DNA of 64,000 bases from Pseudomonadota bacterium. Its GTDB lineage: Bacteria > Pseudomonadota > Gammaproteobacteria > Pseudomonadales > Oceanobacteraceae. This document shows, piece by piece, positions 52,103 to 61,505 of this stretch (positions within the stretch are counted from its first letter, which is position 1; every line of letters starts with the position of its first letter). The position numbers and the translations under genes were made by a program. The notes below the pieces were generated by a model. The model was given only the letters and a program-made list of their open reading frames with translations, did no database searches and was not told the origin of the DNA. The stretch spans positions 124,001-188,000 of the forward strand of contig JAIXHJ010000006.1 in assembly GCA_030145845.1 (NCBI GenBank). The letters are read 5' to 3'.

Positions 52103-53587
52103 TTAATAGGCCATAATGACCGACTTCACCTCCGTGTATTCGTCAATAAAACTGCTGCCGAACTCACGTCCGATGCCGGAATGCTTCACCCCGCCAAACG
52201 GCACCGCCGGATCGACCATGGTGTGCATGTTCACCCACACCGTGCCGGATTCCACCTGCGGAATCATGCGCATCGCCGCCGACAGATTATTGGTCCACAG
52301 TGATGTGCCGAGACCATAAGGCGTGTTATTGATCAGCGCCAGCAGCTCATCGTCTTCGTCATAGGACATGAAACTGAGCACCGGGCCGAAGGTTTCTTCC
52401 TGCATCAGCACCTCGGTGGCACTGGCGGCGCGGACGATGGTCGGCTGCACAAAATAGCCCGGCCGGTCGATCACTTCCCCACCGCTGAGAATACGGCTTT
52501 CGCTGCCCGCCACCTGCAGATAATGACAGACCTTATCAAACTGCGGTTTATTCGACAGCGGACCAAACACCACACGTTCATCCAGCGGCGAGCCCACCGG
52601 TGCCGCGGCCAGTGCCGCACCCAGTTTACCGGTCAGTTCGTCCAGCCGTGAGGCATGTACATACACCCGCTCCGGGGCCGCACAGACCTGCCCCTGATGG
52701 ATATAACCGGTCTGCAGCAGGCCGGCGACCGCACGGTCAATATCCGCGTCCTGCAGCAGGGCCGCGGTATTTTTACCGCCCAACTCCAGTGTGCAGCGGG
52801 TCAGATCGGCCGCAGCCGTCATATTTACTTTCTTCCCGGTAGCCACCGAACCGGTAAAAGAAACCTTTGCCACATCCGGATGTTCAATCAGCTGACGGCC
52901 GGTATCGCCGCCGCCATTGATCACGTTCAGCACACCATCCGGCAGACCGGCTTCTTTGGCCAGCTCCGCCAGACGCAGCATGGTGAGCGGTGTAAATTCA
53001 CTCGGTTTGATCACCACGCTGCAGCCGCAGGCCAGTGCCGCCCCCAGTTTCCAGATGCCGATCATCAGCGGAAAATTCCACGGCACAATGGCTGCCACCA
53101 CCCCGACCGGTTCGCGGCGGGTAAAGGCGCTGTACTGCTCCCCCGCCATGGACGGAAACGACGGCTGCAGTGTCTGGCCGGAAATCTTGGTGGTCCAGCC
53201 GGCAAAATAGCGCAGAAAAACAGCACTCTGCTGCACTTCAAACAGACGTGAAAGGTTGATGGATTTACCACTGCAGAGGGTGTCCAGCTGGGCAATTTCC
53301 TCACCGTTCTGTTCAATCAGATCCGCCAGTTTATTCAGGATCACACCGCGGGCGTAGGGATTAAAATTGGCCCACAGCGACTGAAAACTGCCTTTGGCTG
53401 CGGCCACCGCCGCATTCAGTTCGTCACGACTGGCGGTCGCAACGGCTGCCACCACTTCTTCATTGGCCGGGTTGATTATGTCAATCAGCGGCGCCGCATG
53501 ACTGATGCAGGCATTCCCCTGAATAAACTGTCCATGCGGACGGGCCAGAAACGCTTTAACGGCTGCGGTTAACGGTACGTCAGACAT
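52103..53587 (-). CDS. Aryl-acetaldehyde dehydrogenase (FeaB-like)
   Basis: 494 residues. NAD-dependent aldehyde dehydrogenase: PVGVVAAIVPWNFPLMIGIWKLGAALACG, the glutamate in TLELGGKNTAALL and catalytic Cys in GQVCAAPERVYV. The C-terminus (VESGTVWVNMHTMVDPAVPFGGVKHSGIGREFGSSFIDEYTEVKSV) is the FeaB/phenylacetaldehyde-dehydrogenase form. Beside iac genes the likely role is oxidation of indole-3-acetaldehyde (or phenylacetaldehyde) to the acid. It begins 13 bases after the GMC gene in the same direction, so they form an operon. Confidence 0.88.
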   Translation of the reverse strand: MSDVPLTAAVKAFLARPHGQFIQGNACISHAAPLIDIINPANEEVVAAVATASRDELNAAVAAAKGSFQSLWANFNPYARGVILNKLADLIEQNGEEIAQLDTLCSGKSINLSRLFEVQQSAVFLRYFAGWTTKISGQTLQPSFPSMAGEQYSAFTRREPVGVVAAIVPWNFPLMIGIWKLGAALACGCSVVIKPSEFTPLTMLRLAELAKEAGLPDGVLNVINGGGDTGRQLIEHPDVAKVSFTGSVATGKKVNMTAAADLTRCTLELGGKNTAALLQDADIDRAVAGLLQTGYIHQGQVCAAPERVYVHASRLDELTGKLGAALAAAPVGSPLDERVVFGPLSNKPQFDKVCHYLQVAGSESRILSGGEVIDRPGYFVQPTIVRAASATEVLMQEETFGPVLSFMSYDEDDELLALINNTPYGLGTSLWTNNLSAAMRMIPQVESGTVWVNMHTMVDPAVPFGGVKHSGIGREFGSSFIDEYTEVKSVIMAY

Positions 53588-53600
53588 CTGTATATTCTCC

Positions 53601-55208
53601 TCAGTCCGCGGCTTTCAGAATCAGATCGGCACCACGCTCACCAATCATCATGGCGACGGCGTTGGTATTACCACTCGGTACCTGCGGACAGATGGACATA
53701 TCCACCACCCGCAGATTGGCAATGCCATGTACGCGTAATTCCAGATCAACCACAGAATCCCGGGCGGATTTACCCAGTTTGCAGGTCCCCCCCGGGTGAT
53801 AAACGGTTTTCACATTCTGACGGACAAAGGCTTCCAGTCCGGCCTGATCATCAATACTGATATTATCCGGTTCAATCACACGCTTAATGATGCGCTTCAG
53901 TGCCGGCTGCTGCATGGCTTTCAGCCCCATCTGCACGGCACGCACCTGATTTTTCAGATCGTCCGGGTGCGACAGAACCCGGGCGTCAATTTCCACCAGT
54001 TCCTCTGCATTACTGCTTTTCAACCGGACTTCACCCCGGGATTTAGAACGCAGATGGCCGACCTTGATGGATACGCCGTGTGCTTCCGCTTCCGGTTTTT
54101 CACCCGGGGTATTATCGAAGTTGTCGAGCATGGGCAGGAAATGAAACTGCACATCCGGACGGCCACAGCCTTCGCTGTCGATAAAAGCACCGCCCTCAAG
54201 AATATTGGAAGTCATCAGTCCGGAACGGAACCACATCCACTGCAGCATATGCTTCACTGCGCTGAAGCCCTTATCAGCCTCATAAATGGAAATATTATCT
54301 TTGGTGGTGGCATTGACGGACATATGCTGATGGTCGTGGAAATTTTTCCCTACCGGCAGCTCAATACGGGTTTCAATTCCGACCTTACTCAGGTTTTCTG
54401 AAGGGCCGATACCGGACAGCATCAGAATTTTCGGACTGCCGATGGCACCGGAACTGATAATGACTTCTTTTGCCGCCTGAGCGACCACATCCGCACCGCC
54501 TTTGACCGCATAGGTCACACCCGTGGCACGGCTGCCCTGCAGGTTCACTTTTTTCACCAGCGCATGCGTTTTAACCGTCAGCAGCGGGCTGTCTTTAACC
54601 GATTTCAGATACGTCTGCGAGGTACTCTGACGCTCACCGTTTTTAATCGTCGCCTGATAGAAGCCGGCCCCTTCCTGTGAAGCACCATTAAAATCATTGG
54701 TATAGGGTAAGCCCATCTGTTCACAGGCACGGATACAGGCCTGGGTCAGCGGATGACGGTAACGGTTTTCGCTGACCGGTACGGCACCGGTTTCACCATG
54801 GTAACGATCACCCAGACTTTCATTGGCTTCTGCTTGACGGAAATAAGGCAGTACGTCTTCATAGCCCCAGCCATCGCAGCCCCATTCACTGACCCAGTCA
54901 TCGTAGTCTTCTTTCTGACCGCGGATATAAATCATGCCGTTCACCGAGCTGCCACCCCCCAGCACCTTACCCTGTGCGATCAGCATCTCGCGGTTATTGC
55001 AGTGTTCCTGTGGCAGCGTCATATAGGGCCAGGATTTCTGCTGGAAAACCTTCACCACCGTCGCCGGGATTTTATGAAAAAGACTGTCGTCACTTTCACC
55101 GGCTTCCAGTAACAGTACCCGTTTACCGGCCTGCACCAGACGTGCGGCGACGGCACAACCGGCCGAGCCGGCTCCGGCGATAATATAGTCATACGTTTCT
55201 GCTGACAT
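53601..55208 (-). CDS. GMC-family alcohol oxidoreductase
   Basis: 535 residues from the ATG at 55208 (AGAGAGG upstream); the frame to 55247 is unsupported. FAD-binding Rossmann motif YDYIIAGAGSAGCAVAARLVQAG, the second GMC signature GSIGSPKILMLSGIG region (SSGAIGSPKILMLSGIGPS) and the C-terminal catalytic HPGGTCKLG and VPSGNTNAVAMMIGERGADLI. Related enzymes oxidise aliphatic or aryl alcohols (AlkJ-like, choline dehydrogenase-like) at the membrane. With the aldehyde dehydrogenase 13 bases downstream, it would convert an aryl-ethanol such as tryptophol to the aldehyde and acid. Confidence 0.9.
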   Translation of the reverse strand: MSAETYDYIIAGAGSAGCAVAARLVQAGKRVLLLEAGESDDSLFHKIPATVVKVFQQKSWPYMTLPQEHCNNREMLIAQGKVLGGGSSVNGMIYIRGQKEDYDDWVSEWGCDGWGYEDVLPYFRQAEANESLGDRYHGETGAVPVSENRYRHPLTQACIRACEQMGLPYTNDFNGASQEGAGFYQATIKNGERQSTSQTYLKSVKDSPLLTVKTHALVKKVNLQGSRATGVTYAVKGGADVVAQAAKEVIISSGAIGSPKILMLSGIGPSENLSKVGIETRIELPVGKNFHDHQHMSVNATTKDNISIYEADKGFSAVKHMLQWMWFRSGLMTSNILEGGAFIDSEGCGRPDVQFHFLPMLDNFDNTPGEKPEAEAHGVSIKVGHLRSKSRGEVRLKSSNAEELVEIDARVLSHPDDLKNQVRAVQMGLKAMQQPALKRIIKRVIEPDNISIDDQAGLEAFVRQNVKTVYHPGGTCKLGKSARDSVVDLELRVHGIANLRVVDMSICPQVPSGNTNAVAMMIGERGADLILKAAD

Positions 55209-55402
55209 AATAACCTCTCTTCTGCGCATTATTCTGATGATGAACAACAGAATTTAACGATCAGAAATAAAAGGTTTCTTGTCTGTCCGTGCCGCCGGCC
55301 TGACGTTTTGTGCCAGTCACCTGCGGCGGCGAAAATAACAGGGAATAAGCCATGCCAATGCGGTCATTGGAACGGCAGAAAAGAGAAGAGGCAGAGAGAG
55401 AA

Positions 55403-55428
55403 TTCCTCCTGCCGGACGGCAGGAGGAA
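55403..55428 (-). terminator. Terminator of iacR
   Basis: TTCCTCCTGCC pairs with GGCAGGAGGAA around GGAC, 11 bases beyond the iacR stop on the minus strand. The following T-run is interrupted (TTCTCTCTCT). Confidence 0.75.
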
Positions 55429-55438
55429 ACAGAGTCAA

Positions 55439-55921
55439 TCAGTGTTCAGGCAGATTATTGAAGAGTAATTCCAGCATGCGGTTAAGACGTGAAATCTGCG
55501 CGTCAGTAATGCCTTTGAAACTCTGACGGAACAGATCTTCGGTAACCACCTGAATAGCTTCGATCGCCTGCTGGCCGGCATCGGTAATAATCACTTCCGT
55601 TACCCGTCCGTCATCACTGCGGGCACGGGTATCGACCAGGCCATCGTCTTTCATGCGGTAAATAATACGGGTGATGGTCGGCAGTTTGGCGACCGCGTGT
55701 TCGGCAATTTCAGTGATACTGGAAACCCCTTCCTGCTTGAGGATAAACAGCACCCGCCAGCGCGGAATATCCAGGCCGATCTTTTTCAGGGCTTTTTCCA
55801 TCGCCAGCGTGTAACGGCCATGAACCCGGGCAAGCCAGTAAAACGGGAATTCTTCTTTTTCAAACTCGTCACTGCCGGGATTAAAGCGGCCACGGCGGGA
55901 CTTCCTGGTTGTTTTTGTCAT
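55439..55921 (-). CDS. iacR: MarR-family regulator of IAA degradation
   Basis: 160 residues from the ATG at 55921; an open frame to 55999 has no ribosome site. The winged helix is ARVHGRYTLAMEKALKKIGLDIPRWRVLFILKQEGVSSITEIAEHAVAKLPTITRIIYRMKDDGLVDTRARSDDGRVTEVIITDAG. In Pseudomonas putida 1290 iacR encodes the MarR repressor of the iac operon, released by indole-3-acetate. Position next to the iac genes supports the name. It is separated from the FMN-dehydrogenase gene by 104 bases. Confidence 0.85.
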   Translation of the reverse strand: MTKTTRKSRRGRFNPGSDEFEKEEFPFYWLARVHGRYTLAMEKALKKIGLDIPRWRVLFILKQEGVSSITEIAEHAVAKLPTITRIIYRMKDDGLVDTRARSDDGRVTEVIITDAGQQAIEAIQVVTEDLFRQSFKGITDAQISRLNRMLELLFNNLPEH

Positions 55922-56025
55922 TGGGGCGTTCACGTAATGTATGTACAGATGTTCACAGATCCGGTGAGGCACTATACAAAACCCTATCTCCCCTGCCAAT
56001 TATTTTCATTTTCAATGAAAATAAT

Positions 56026-57231
56026 TCAGCTTATGAATTCTCTTCCATCGCACATCCACTCCGGCAGAATCAGATCTTCCCGGCGCAGCTGACGGACATC
56101 ACTGTGCCCCATCAGCTGCAGGCAACGGGCGGTTTCCTCCGCCAGAATATCCACTACCCGGCCGGCGCCGTCCGCACCGCCGGCGGCTACGCCGGCCAGG
56201 GTTGCACGTGCCAGCAGCACCCCATCAGCCCCCAGCGCCCGCGCCTTGACGATATCGGCCCCGCGGCGGATACCACTGTCGAGCAGCAGACGGATGCGGC
56301 CCTTCACTGCCGGTGCCACCATGGCCAGCGCCGCCACGGACGACGGCGCCCCGTCCAGCTGGCGGCCCCCATGATTGCTGATCACCACCGCATCCAGACC
56401 GCAGGCCGCCGCGCGCAGCACATCCGCACTGTTCAGCACACCTTTGAGCACCATCTGCCCCGGCCACTGACGGCGCAGTCTGGCCACCTTATCCCAGTCG
56501 AGCTGCGTATCCAGCTGCCGGGCAATAAAATCCATCGATCCCAGTGCGGTGCGCTCAGGCGCCGGCAGATACGGACTCAGATTGCCCATCAGCGGCAGCC
56601 CATGCGGCACCATCACCCGCCACAGCCAGCGCGGATGCAGCAGCACACTGAGCTTGTTGGCCAGCGTCAGCTGGCGCGGGCGGATGAAATTACGCCGGTC
56701 CCATTCGCGGTTACCCACCACCAGCGCATCACTGGTAATCACCAGCGTCGATACCCCCGCGTCCCGGGCGCGCTGCAGCAGCGAGTCATTCAGGGCGCTG
56801 TCGCGCAGGGGGTACAGCTGAAACCACAGATCGGCCTGCGGCACGGCACGGCGGACCTCTTCCAGCGAGGCATTGGCGACCGTGCTCAGACAGAAGGGAA
56901 TGCCGCGACTGGCAGCAGCACGGGCCAGCTCAATATCCGCCTGTGGCCAGAGCATGCCGTTATAACCACTGGGACCAATGGCAAACGGATAGGCGGCACG
57001 ACTGCCGGCCAGCTCAGTCTGCAGATGCGGCGGCGCATTGGCAATCAGCGTCCGGGAGTGCAGGCGGATGGCACTGAAATCGTTGCGGTTCGCAGCCAGT
57101 GTGAGTTCATCCTCAGCGCCGCCAAACAGGTATTCGGCAGCAAAACCGGGCAGCCGCCGGCGTGCCGCGGCCATCATTTCGGTTACGCTCTGAATGCGGG
57201 CCATATCCTGGCCGCGGTAAAAACGTCTCAT
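56026..57231 (-). CDS. FMN-dependent 2-hydroxyacid dehydrogenase
   Basis: 401 residues; ATG 57231 is used, a second ATG at 57204 is possible. A TIM barrel with the active-site patterns YLFGGAEDELTLAANR, FAIGPSGYNGMLWPQADIELARAA, LWFQLYPLRD (FMN-phosphate and substrate region), VLKGVLNSADVLRAA and the catalytic His in AVVISNHGGRQLDGAPSSV. Members are L-lactate and mandelate dehydrogenases and glycolate oxidase. Placed between the porin and iacR, it may oxidise an indole-2-hydroxyacid (indole-lactate) to the keto acid. This is inference. Confidence 0.9.
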   Translation of the reverse strand: MRRFYRGQDMARIQSVTEMMAAARRRLPGFAAEYLFGGAEDELTLAANRNDFSAIRLHSRTLIANAPPHLQTELAGSRAAYPFAIGPSGYNGMLWPQADIELARAAASRGIPFCLSTVANASLEEVRRAVPQADLWFQLYPLRDSALNDSLLQRARDAGVSTLVITSDALVVGNREWDRRNFIRPRQLTLANKLSVLLHPRWLWRVMVPHGLPLMGNLSPYLPAPERTALGSMDFIARQLDTQLDWDKVARLRRQWPGQMVLKGVLNSADVLRAAACGLDAVVISNHGGRQLDGAPSSVAALAMVAPAVKGRIRLLLDSGIRRGADIVKARALGADGVLLARATLAGVAAGGADGAGRVVDILAEETARCLQLMGHSDVRQLRREDLILPEWMCDGREFIS

Positions 57232-57253
57232 GATTATCGGTCCGCTGTAAAAG

Positions 57254-57286
57254 AAAAAAACGCCGGCAGACAGCTGTCCACCGGCG
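57254..57286 (-). terminator. Terminator of the iac-porin operon
   Basis: CGCCGG/CCGGCG flank a GACAGCTGTC palindrome; on the minus strand a run of seven T residues follows. It lies just beyond the porin stop at 57322. Confidence 0.85.
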
Positions 57287-57321
57287 GAAAGAGAACCATA
57301 AATTCAGATCAGCAGCAGTGC

Positions 57322-58563
57322 TCAGAACTCAACATTATACGTGGTAATGAAGCGGATCTGCTCCCAGCCACGGTTGCCGTAGCTCTGGTGGTTAACCATG
57401 TCACGCAGGTCAAACTTCAGACCTTTGAAGGTTTCGTTCTGAACTTCGTAGCTGATGTAAACGTCCTGTTCAGACTGAGTCTCATCAGTACCACCTGCCA
57501 TATGGATCTGATCTGCAGTAATGTAACGGGCCATCAGTTTCAGACCTGGTACGTAGTCCTTAAAGTTATAGGCATACTGAATACCGTAAGAGCGTTCACC
57601 CGGGAAAATAAAGGCGGTTTGTGACCAATGAACAGTATACGGCTGTGGAATATAACCATTAGGCGTCGGGAATAAAGAATCACCTTCCAGATCCTGATAG
57701 CTCAGTGCCAGCATATGGTTACCGCTCAGGAAGCTGAATTTAATGCCCAGTGCATCCACATCCATATCGCCATACAGCGCATTGGATGCAGCGTAACCTT
57801 TGCCATCTTCAGAGTTGGTAAAATATCTCAGCTCTGATTTCAGTTTGATGGTATCCGTCAGACCAGCCATGTGAGTAACACCGAAGTACTGCTGCTGATA
57901 GAAGTCGTTCATTTTACCGTAGTAGTAATCGGCCTTCAGGCTTTTGGTAACCTGGTAGCTCAGACCGATAAAGTCGATGCCTTCTGAACGCTCAGAACCA
58001 TCGGTAACATACATATAGAATTTTTCACGGTCGGATGAATCACGGGTTACGGCTTTCCAGAAACGACCTGCTGTAATTTTCAGGTTTTCAATTTCGGAAG
58101 ATTCCAGTACCGCACCTTCATAGATGGTGTTGAGCTGACGGCTGGTGTCATCCCAGGCGATTGGCAGATGAGGACGATGATCACCGATCTTCAATTCAGT
58201 TTTGGAATATTTGGCTTTCAACGTGCCACCAAAGCGACCGTAGTTGTCCACTTCTTCGCCATCTGAATCAAGAGGCAAAGAGCCGGTGTTACCTTCCGAA
58301 TCCAGGTTAACAGCGCCATCAACCCACGCGTCAAGACCGAACTTTACATCACCATCGGTGTAACCGGAAATATACTGAACCTCTGCCCCCTGTGACCAGC
58401 TGTAAGTATCGGCTGTACTGCCGATATTTTTCTGCTCAATGTAAAAATTCCGCAATCCTATCTTGAGTTTATCATCCTCGGTAAAGCCTGCGTTTACTGC
58501 CCCCGAAACCAGTAAACCCAATGAAGCAGCTAAAATCCCACGTGTATACACGAACTTCTTCAT
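57322..58563 (-). CDS. OprD-family outer membrane porin
   Basis: 413 residues. A signal peptide (GILAASLGLLVSGAVNA) precedes alternating beta strands with the OprD pattern: LRNFYIEQKNIGSTADTYSWSQGAEVQYISGYTDGDVKFGLDAWVDGA, DHRPHLPIAWDDTSRQLNTIYEGAVLESSEIENLKITAGRFW, and a C-terminal Phe (FITTYNVEF) that recruits the barrel assembly machinery. OprD-type channels take in aromatic or basic compounds; with the iac genes the cargo is likely auxin or its precursors. It is 131 bases downstream of iacG and probably shares the operon. Confidence 0.9.
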   Translation of the reverse strand: MKKFVYTRGILAASLGLLVSGAVNAGFTEDDKLKIGLRNFYIEQKNIGSTADTYSWSQGAEVQYISGYTDGDVKFGLDAWVDGAVNLDSEGNTGSLPLDSDGEEVDNYGRFGGTLKAKYSKTELKIGDHRPHLPIAWDDTSRQLNTIYEGAVLESSEIENLKITAGRFWKAVTRDSSDREKFYMYVTDGSERSEGIDFIGLSYQVTKSLKADYYYGKMNDFYQQQYFGVTHMAGLTDTIKLKSELRYFTNSEDGKGYAASNALYGDMDVDALGIKFSFLSGNHMLALSYQDLEGDSLFPTPNGYIPQPYTVHWSQTAFIFPGERSYGIQYAYNFKDYVPGLKLMARYITADQIHMAGGTDETQSEQDVYISYEVQNETFKGLKFDLRDMVNHQSYGNRGWEQIRFITTYNVEF

Positions 58564-58694
58564 ATCTCTATCTCTCTTTTGCGTTGAGTACAGTTATAGT
58601 TCTTGTCGTGCACAACCAGCCGGAACCCGAGAAGGTAACCGGCGAGTTCTGAGCAAATACCTTTATATTTTATTAAAGGTTTATAATTTCGTTT

Positions 58695-59189
58695 TTATAT
58701 AGTCTTGCTCTCACCGATCTTGTGATAAGCGCGGTTAAAATAGAAAAGTCCTTCGGCACGTTCACCGATGCGGATATCCTTAATCTGGCAATAAAAAACA
58801 GTGTGAGAACCCACTTCGTGAACATCACTGATACGGCAATCAAAATTCACTACGGCTTCATCCAGCGCAGGAGATCCTGTACCCATGTCTGTCCAGCTGT
58901 GTTTGGCAAAGCGTTCTTCACTGGTCTGATTGCGATCAGCGAAATCACCAGAGGCCGACTCATGTCCGGCACTGAGGACATTGACGCACAGCACACCATT
59001 TTCCTTAAAGTGGCCATTTGCGAATGACTTACGGTTCATGCACACCAGCAGTGTTGGTGGTTCATCCGTTACACTGGTAACAGCAGTGGCGGTAAAGCCG
59101 AAACGGCCGGCTTTACCATCGGTGGTAATGACAGAAACAGCACCACCCAGCATGGCCATACCGTTACGGAATAACTGAATATCAATCAT
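58695..59189 (-). CDS. iacG: IacG: flavin reductase
   Basis: 164 residues from ATG 59189 (GAGAAAAGACC upstream). A flavin-reductase-like fold: RNGMAMLGGAVSVITTDGKAGRFGFTATAVTSVTDEPPTLLVCMNR, NGVLCVNVLSAGHE and GSHTVFYCQIKDIRIG. It supplies reduced flavin, most likely to the acyl-CoA-dehydrogenase-like monooxygenase IacA, in the cytosol. Last of the contiguous iac enzymes here, 14 bases after iacF. Confidence 0.88.
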   Translation of the reverse strand: MIDIQLFRNGMAMLGGAVSVITTDGKAGRFGFTATAVTSVTDEPPTLLVCMNRKSFANGHFKENGVLCVNVLSAGHESASGDFADRNQTSEERFAKHSWTDMGTGSPALDEAVVNFDCRISDVHEVGSHTVFYCQIKDIRIGERAEGLFYFNRAYHKIGESKTI

Positions 59190-59203
59190 GGTCTTTTCTC
59201 CGT

Positions 59204-60163
59204 TCAGATATCGAGCACAAGGCGCGGGCTTTTGGCACGGGAACAACACACCAGAATCTGATCGTTGTCTTCCTTTTCTTCGTCGGTGAGGAATACATCA
59301 CGGTGATCCGGAATGCCTTCCAGCACATCACACAGACAGGTGCCGCAGGTGCCCTGCTCACAGGAAACTTTGATTTTCACACCGGCTTCGGCCAGTGCCT
59401 CAACAATGGTCTGATTCTCACCGACCTGTACAGTCACACCACTGGCTTCAGCCACGACCTCAAAACTGTCACCGCCGGTTTCCACATCAACCTGGAAAAA
59501 TTCACGGTGAATATGATCGTCGGCAAAACCTGTAGCCGCAGCGGTATCAATCACCCACTCCATAAAGCCGGTCGGGCCGCAGACATACACATGGCCCTGG
59601 GTATCAGCCGGTCTGAGCAGACCGTCGATATCCAGACGCTGACCATCATGTTCATCATCGAACCAGGTATTCACACGGTCAGAAAATCCGCTGGCTGCGA
59701 GGTCTTCCAGGAATGCGCAAGTGGCGCGTGAACGTCCGCAGTACCAGAGTTCAAATGAACGACCGGCAGCCTGCAGCGCATAAGCCATGGCGATCATGGG
59801 GGTAATGCCGATACCACCGCCGATAAGAATGGAATGGCCAGCGTCTTCTGCCAGTGGAAACAGGTTACGCGGTGCACTGATCAGCACTTCGGTACCTTCA
59901 TGCATCGTCTCATGCACAGCCACTGAACCACCGCGTGAAGCCGGGTCTTTGAGAATACCCAGACGATAGGCACTGGTATCAGCAGGATCACTGCACAGCG
60001 AATACTGACGCACAATGCCGTCACCGATATGCAGATCAACGTGAGCGCCGGCGGCAAACAACGGCAGAGGTTTTCCCTCCGGGTCGGCCAGTTCCAGGGC
60101 AATCACATCAGCTGCCTGCTGTTCGCGTCTGCGCACGATCACTTTCAGCAATTCATCACTCAT
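59204..60163 (-). CDS. iacF: IacF: 2Fe-2S ferredoxin reductase of IAA dioxygenase
   Basis: 319 residues from the ATG at 60163, which has GGTGGAG 6 bases upstream; the frame to 60250 lacks a usable site. Order is FAD/NAD first, ferredoxin last: QYSLCSDPAD (flavin-binding Arg-x-Tyr-Ser-like), GGGIGITPMIAMAYAL and VYVCGPTGFMEWVI, then a plant-type 2Fe-2S domain CEQGTCGTCLC...C. This is the phthalate-dioxygenase-reductase organisation. It passes electrons from NADH to the IacCD dioxygenase. There is a 90-base gap to iacE. Confidence 0.9.
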   Translation of the reverse strand: MSDELLKVIVRRREQQAADVIALELADPEGKPLPLFAAGAHVDLHIGDGIVRQYSLCSDPADTSAYRLGILKDPASRGGSVAVHETMHEGTEVLISAPRNLFPLAEDAGHSILIGGGIGITPMIAMAYALQAAGRSFELWYCGRSRATCAFLEDLAASGFSDRVNTWFDDEHDGQRLDIDGLLRPADTQGHVYVCGPTGFMEWVIDTAAATGFADDHIHREFFQVDVETGGDSFEVVAEASGVTVQVGENQTIVEALAEAGVKIKVSCEQGTCGTCLCDVLEGIPDHRDVFLTDEEKEDNDQILVCCSRAKSPRLVLDI

Positions 60164-60253
60164 TTTTAACTCCACCGGTAGTGATACCGGGTTTTTCTGC
60201 TTCAGTACTCTCAGCCTCAGGCGGAGTAATTCATTATTGTTCTGCGCCATGCC

Positions 60254-61009
60254 TCAGCGCATAAACAGACCGCCGTTGACATCCCAGGTGGTTCCGGTCG
60301 TGAAATACGCTTCCGGACGGGCGAGCATCACCACCACGTCACCGATAAAATCGGCATCGCCGAGTTTGCCGGCCGGAATATTGGCCAGCAGCCCCGGTAA
60401 ACGGTCAGCCGGTACCAGTTCACGCACCATCGGCGAATCAACCGGGCCCGGGGCCACCGCATTAACGGTGACATTTTTACCGGCCATTTCTTTGGCAAAG
60501 ACCTTGGTCAGGGTAATAATGCCGCCCTTGGACGCCGCGTAATGGGCACCGGTTGAGGTGCCGCCATTCTGGCCGGCCAGCGATGCCATATTGATCACCC
60601 GGCCATAACCCTGCTGTGCCATAAAGCCGCACATCACCTGACAGCCGGCAAAGGTGCCACCCAGGTTAATATTCACGACCTCGTTAAATTCCTGCTGTGA
60701 GATCTCCATCACCGGCGTCGCGCGGGTAACTGCAGCGTTATTCACCAGCACATGCAATGCACCCCAACGTTCCACCACGGCGGCCAGCGCTGCTTCAAAA
60801 TCCTGCTGTAACGCCACATTCAGCGGCAGAGCCATTGTGCGTTCACCACTGGCATCCAGCGTGGCGGCAGCTGCTGCTGCCGCCTCTGCATTAATATCAG
60901 TGACAACGACACGATAGCCGGCCGCAAACAAACGGGCGGCAATATGAAAGCCGATGCCCTGAGCAGCACCGGTTACCAGCGCCACATGGGTTCTGTTTGC
61001 TTCGCTCAT
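60254..61009 (-). CDS. iacE: IacE: short-chain dehydrogenase/reductase
   Basis: 251 residues. SDR cofactor motif VTGAAQGIGFHIAARLFAAG, NNAAVTR, catalytic Ser/Tyr/Lys (MASLAGQNGGTSTGAHYAASKGG) and a VNAVAPGPVDSPM motif. In iac clusters IacE works with IacA in the early conversion of indole-acetate to 3-hydroxy-2-oxindole-3-acetic acid, according to the described pathway. 10 bases after iacD on the minus strand in the same operon. Confidence 0.88.
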   Translation of the reverse strand: MSEANRTHVALVTGAAQGIGFHIAARLFAAGYRVVVTDINAEAAAAAAATLDASGERTMALPLNVALQQDFEAALAAVVERWGALHVLVNNAAVTRATPVMEISQQEFNEVVNINLGGTFAGCQVMCGFMAQQGYGRVINMASLAGQNGGTSTGAHYAASKGGIITLTKVFAKEMAGKNVTVNAVAPGPVDSPMVRELVPADRLPGLLANIPAGKLGDADFIGDVVVMLARPEAYFTTGTTWDVNGGLFMR

Positions 61010-61019
61010 CGCAGACTCC

Positions 61020-61502
61020 TCAGAAAATAAAGCTGACGGTGCGCAGGAAACCTTCCGCGTGCAGCAGCTTCACAACTTTCTGCTGAATGGTGAAACCGTC
61101 TTCCGCCGGTACCAGCTGATATTCAACATTGCCCGGATAGGTCACCAGCTTGCCGTGACGCAGTTCATTCAGTGTCATGGCGCAACGTACGGTCACCAGT
61201 TCCGGTGTGGCTTCCAGCACCCGCACGCGTGACATCATGCGCACGGTATAGCCAACCGAGTCCGCGGATACGGATTCACCATTTTCCAGACGGGCGACAC
61301 GCATGCGACGCATGGCGGCATCGTCCAGCGCCAGATTGAGCGTACCCAGATAATCGGTTTCATGCAGATCCGTGGGGACGATATACAGACCTTTTTCTTC
61401 CCACAGAGTCAGCCATTCCTGATAACCCTTATGGTCCAGCAGGTCAGCTTCGTAGCCGATGAATTCAGTCACCTGCGCCAGCAGTTGGGTATTGGATTTC
61501 AT
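61020..61502 (-). CDS. iacD: IacD: aromatic ring-hydroxylating dioxygenase beta subunit
   Basis: 160 residues, NTF2-like beta fold: LAQVTEFIGYEADLLDHKGYQEWLTLWEEKGLYIVPTDLHETDYL, and AMTLNELRHGKLVTYPGNVEYQLVPAEDGFTIQQKVVKLLHAEGFLRTVSFIF. It is the structural beta subunit of the benzoate/toluate-type dioxygenase and follows the alpha gene with a 3-base gap. Confidence 0.9.
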   Translation of the reverse strand: MKSNTQLLAQVTEFIGYEADLLDHKGYQEWLTLWEEKGLYIVPTDLHETDYLGTLNLALDDAAMRRMRVARLENGESVSADSVGYTVRMMSRVRVLEATPELVTVRCAMTLNELRHGKLVTYPGNVEYQLVPAEDGFTIQQKVVKLLHAEGFLRTVSFIF

Positions 61503-61505
61503 GAC

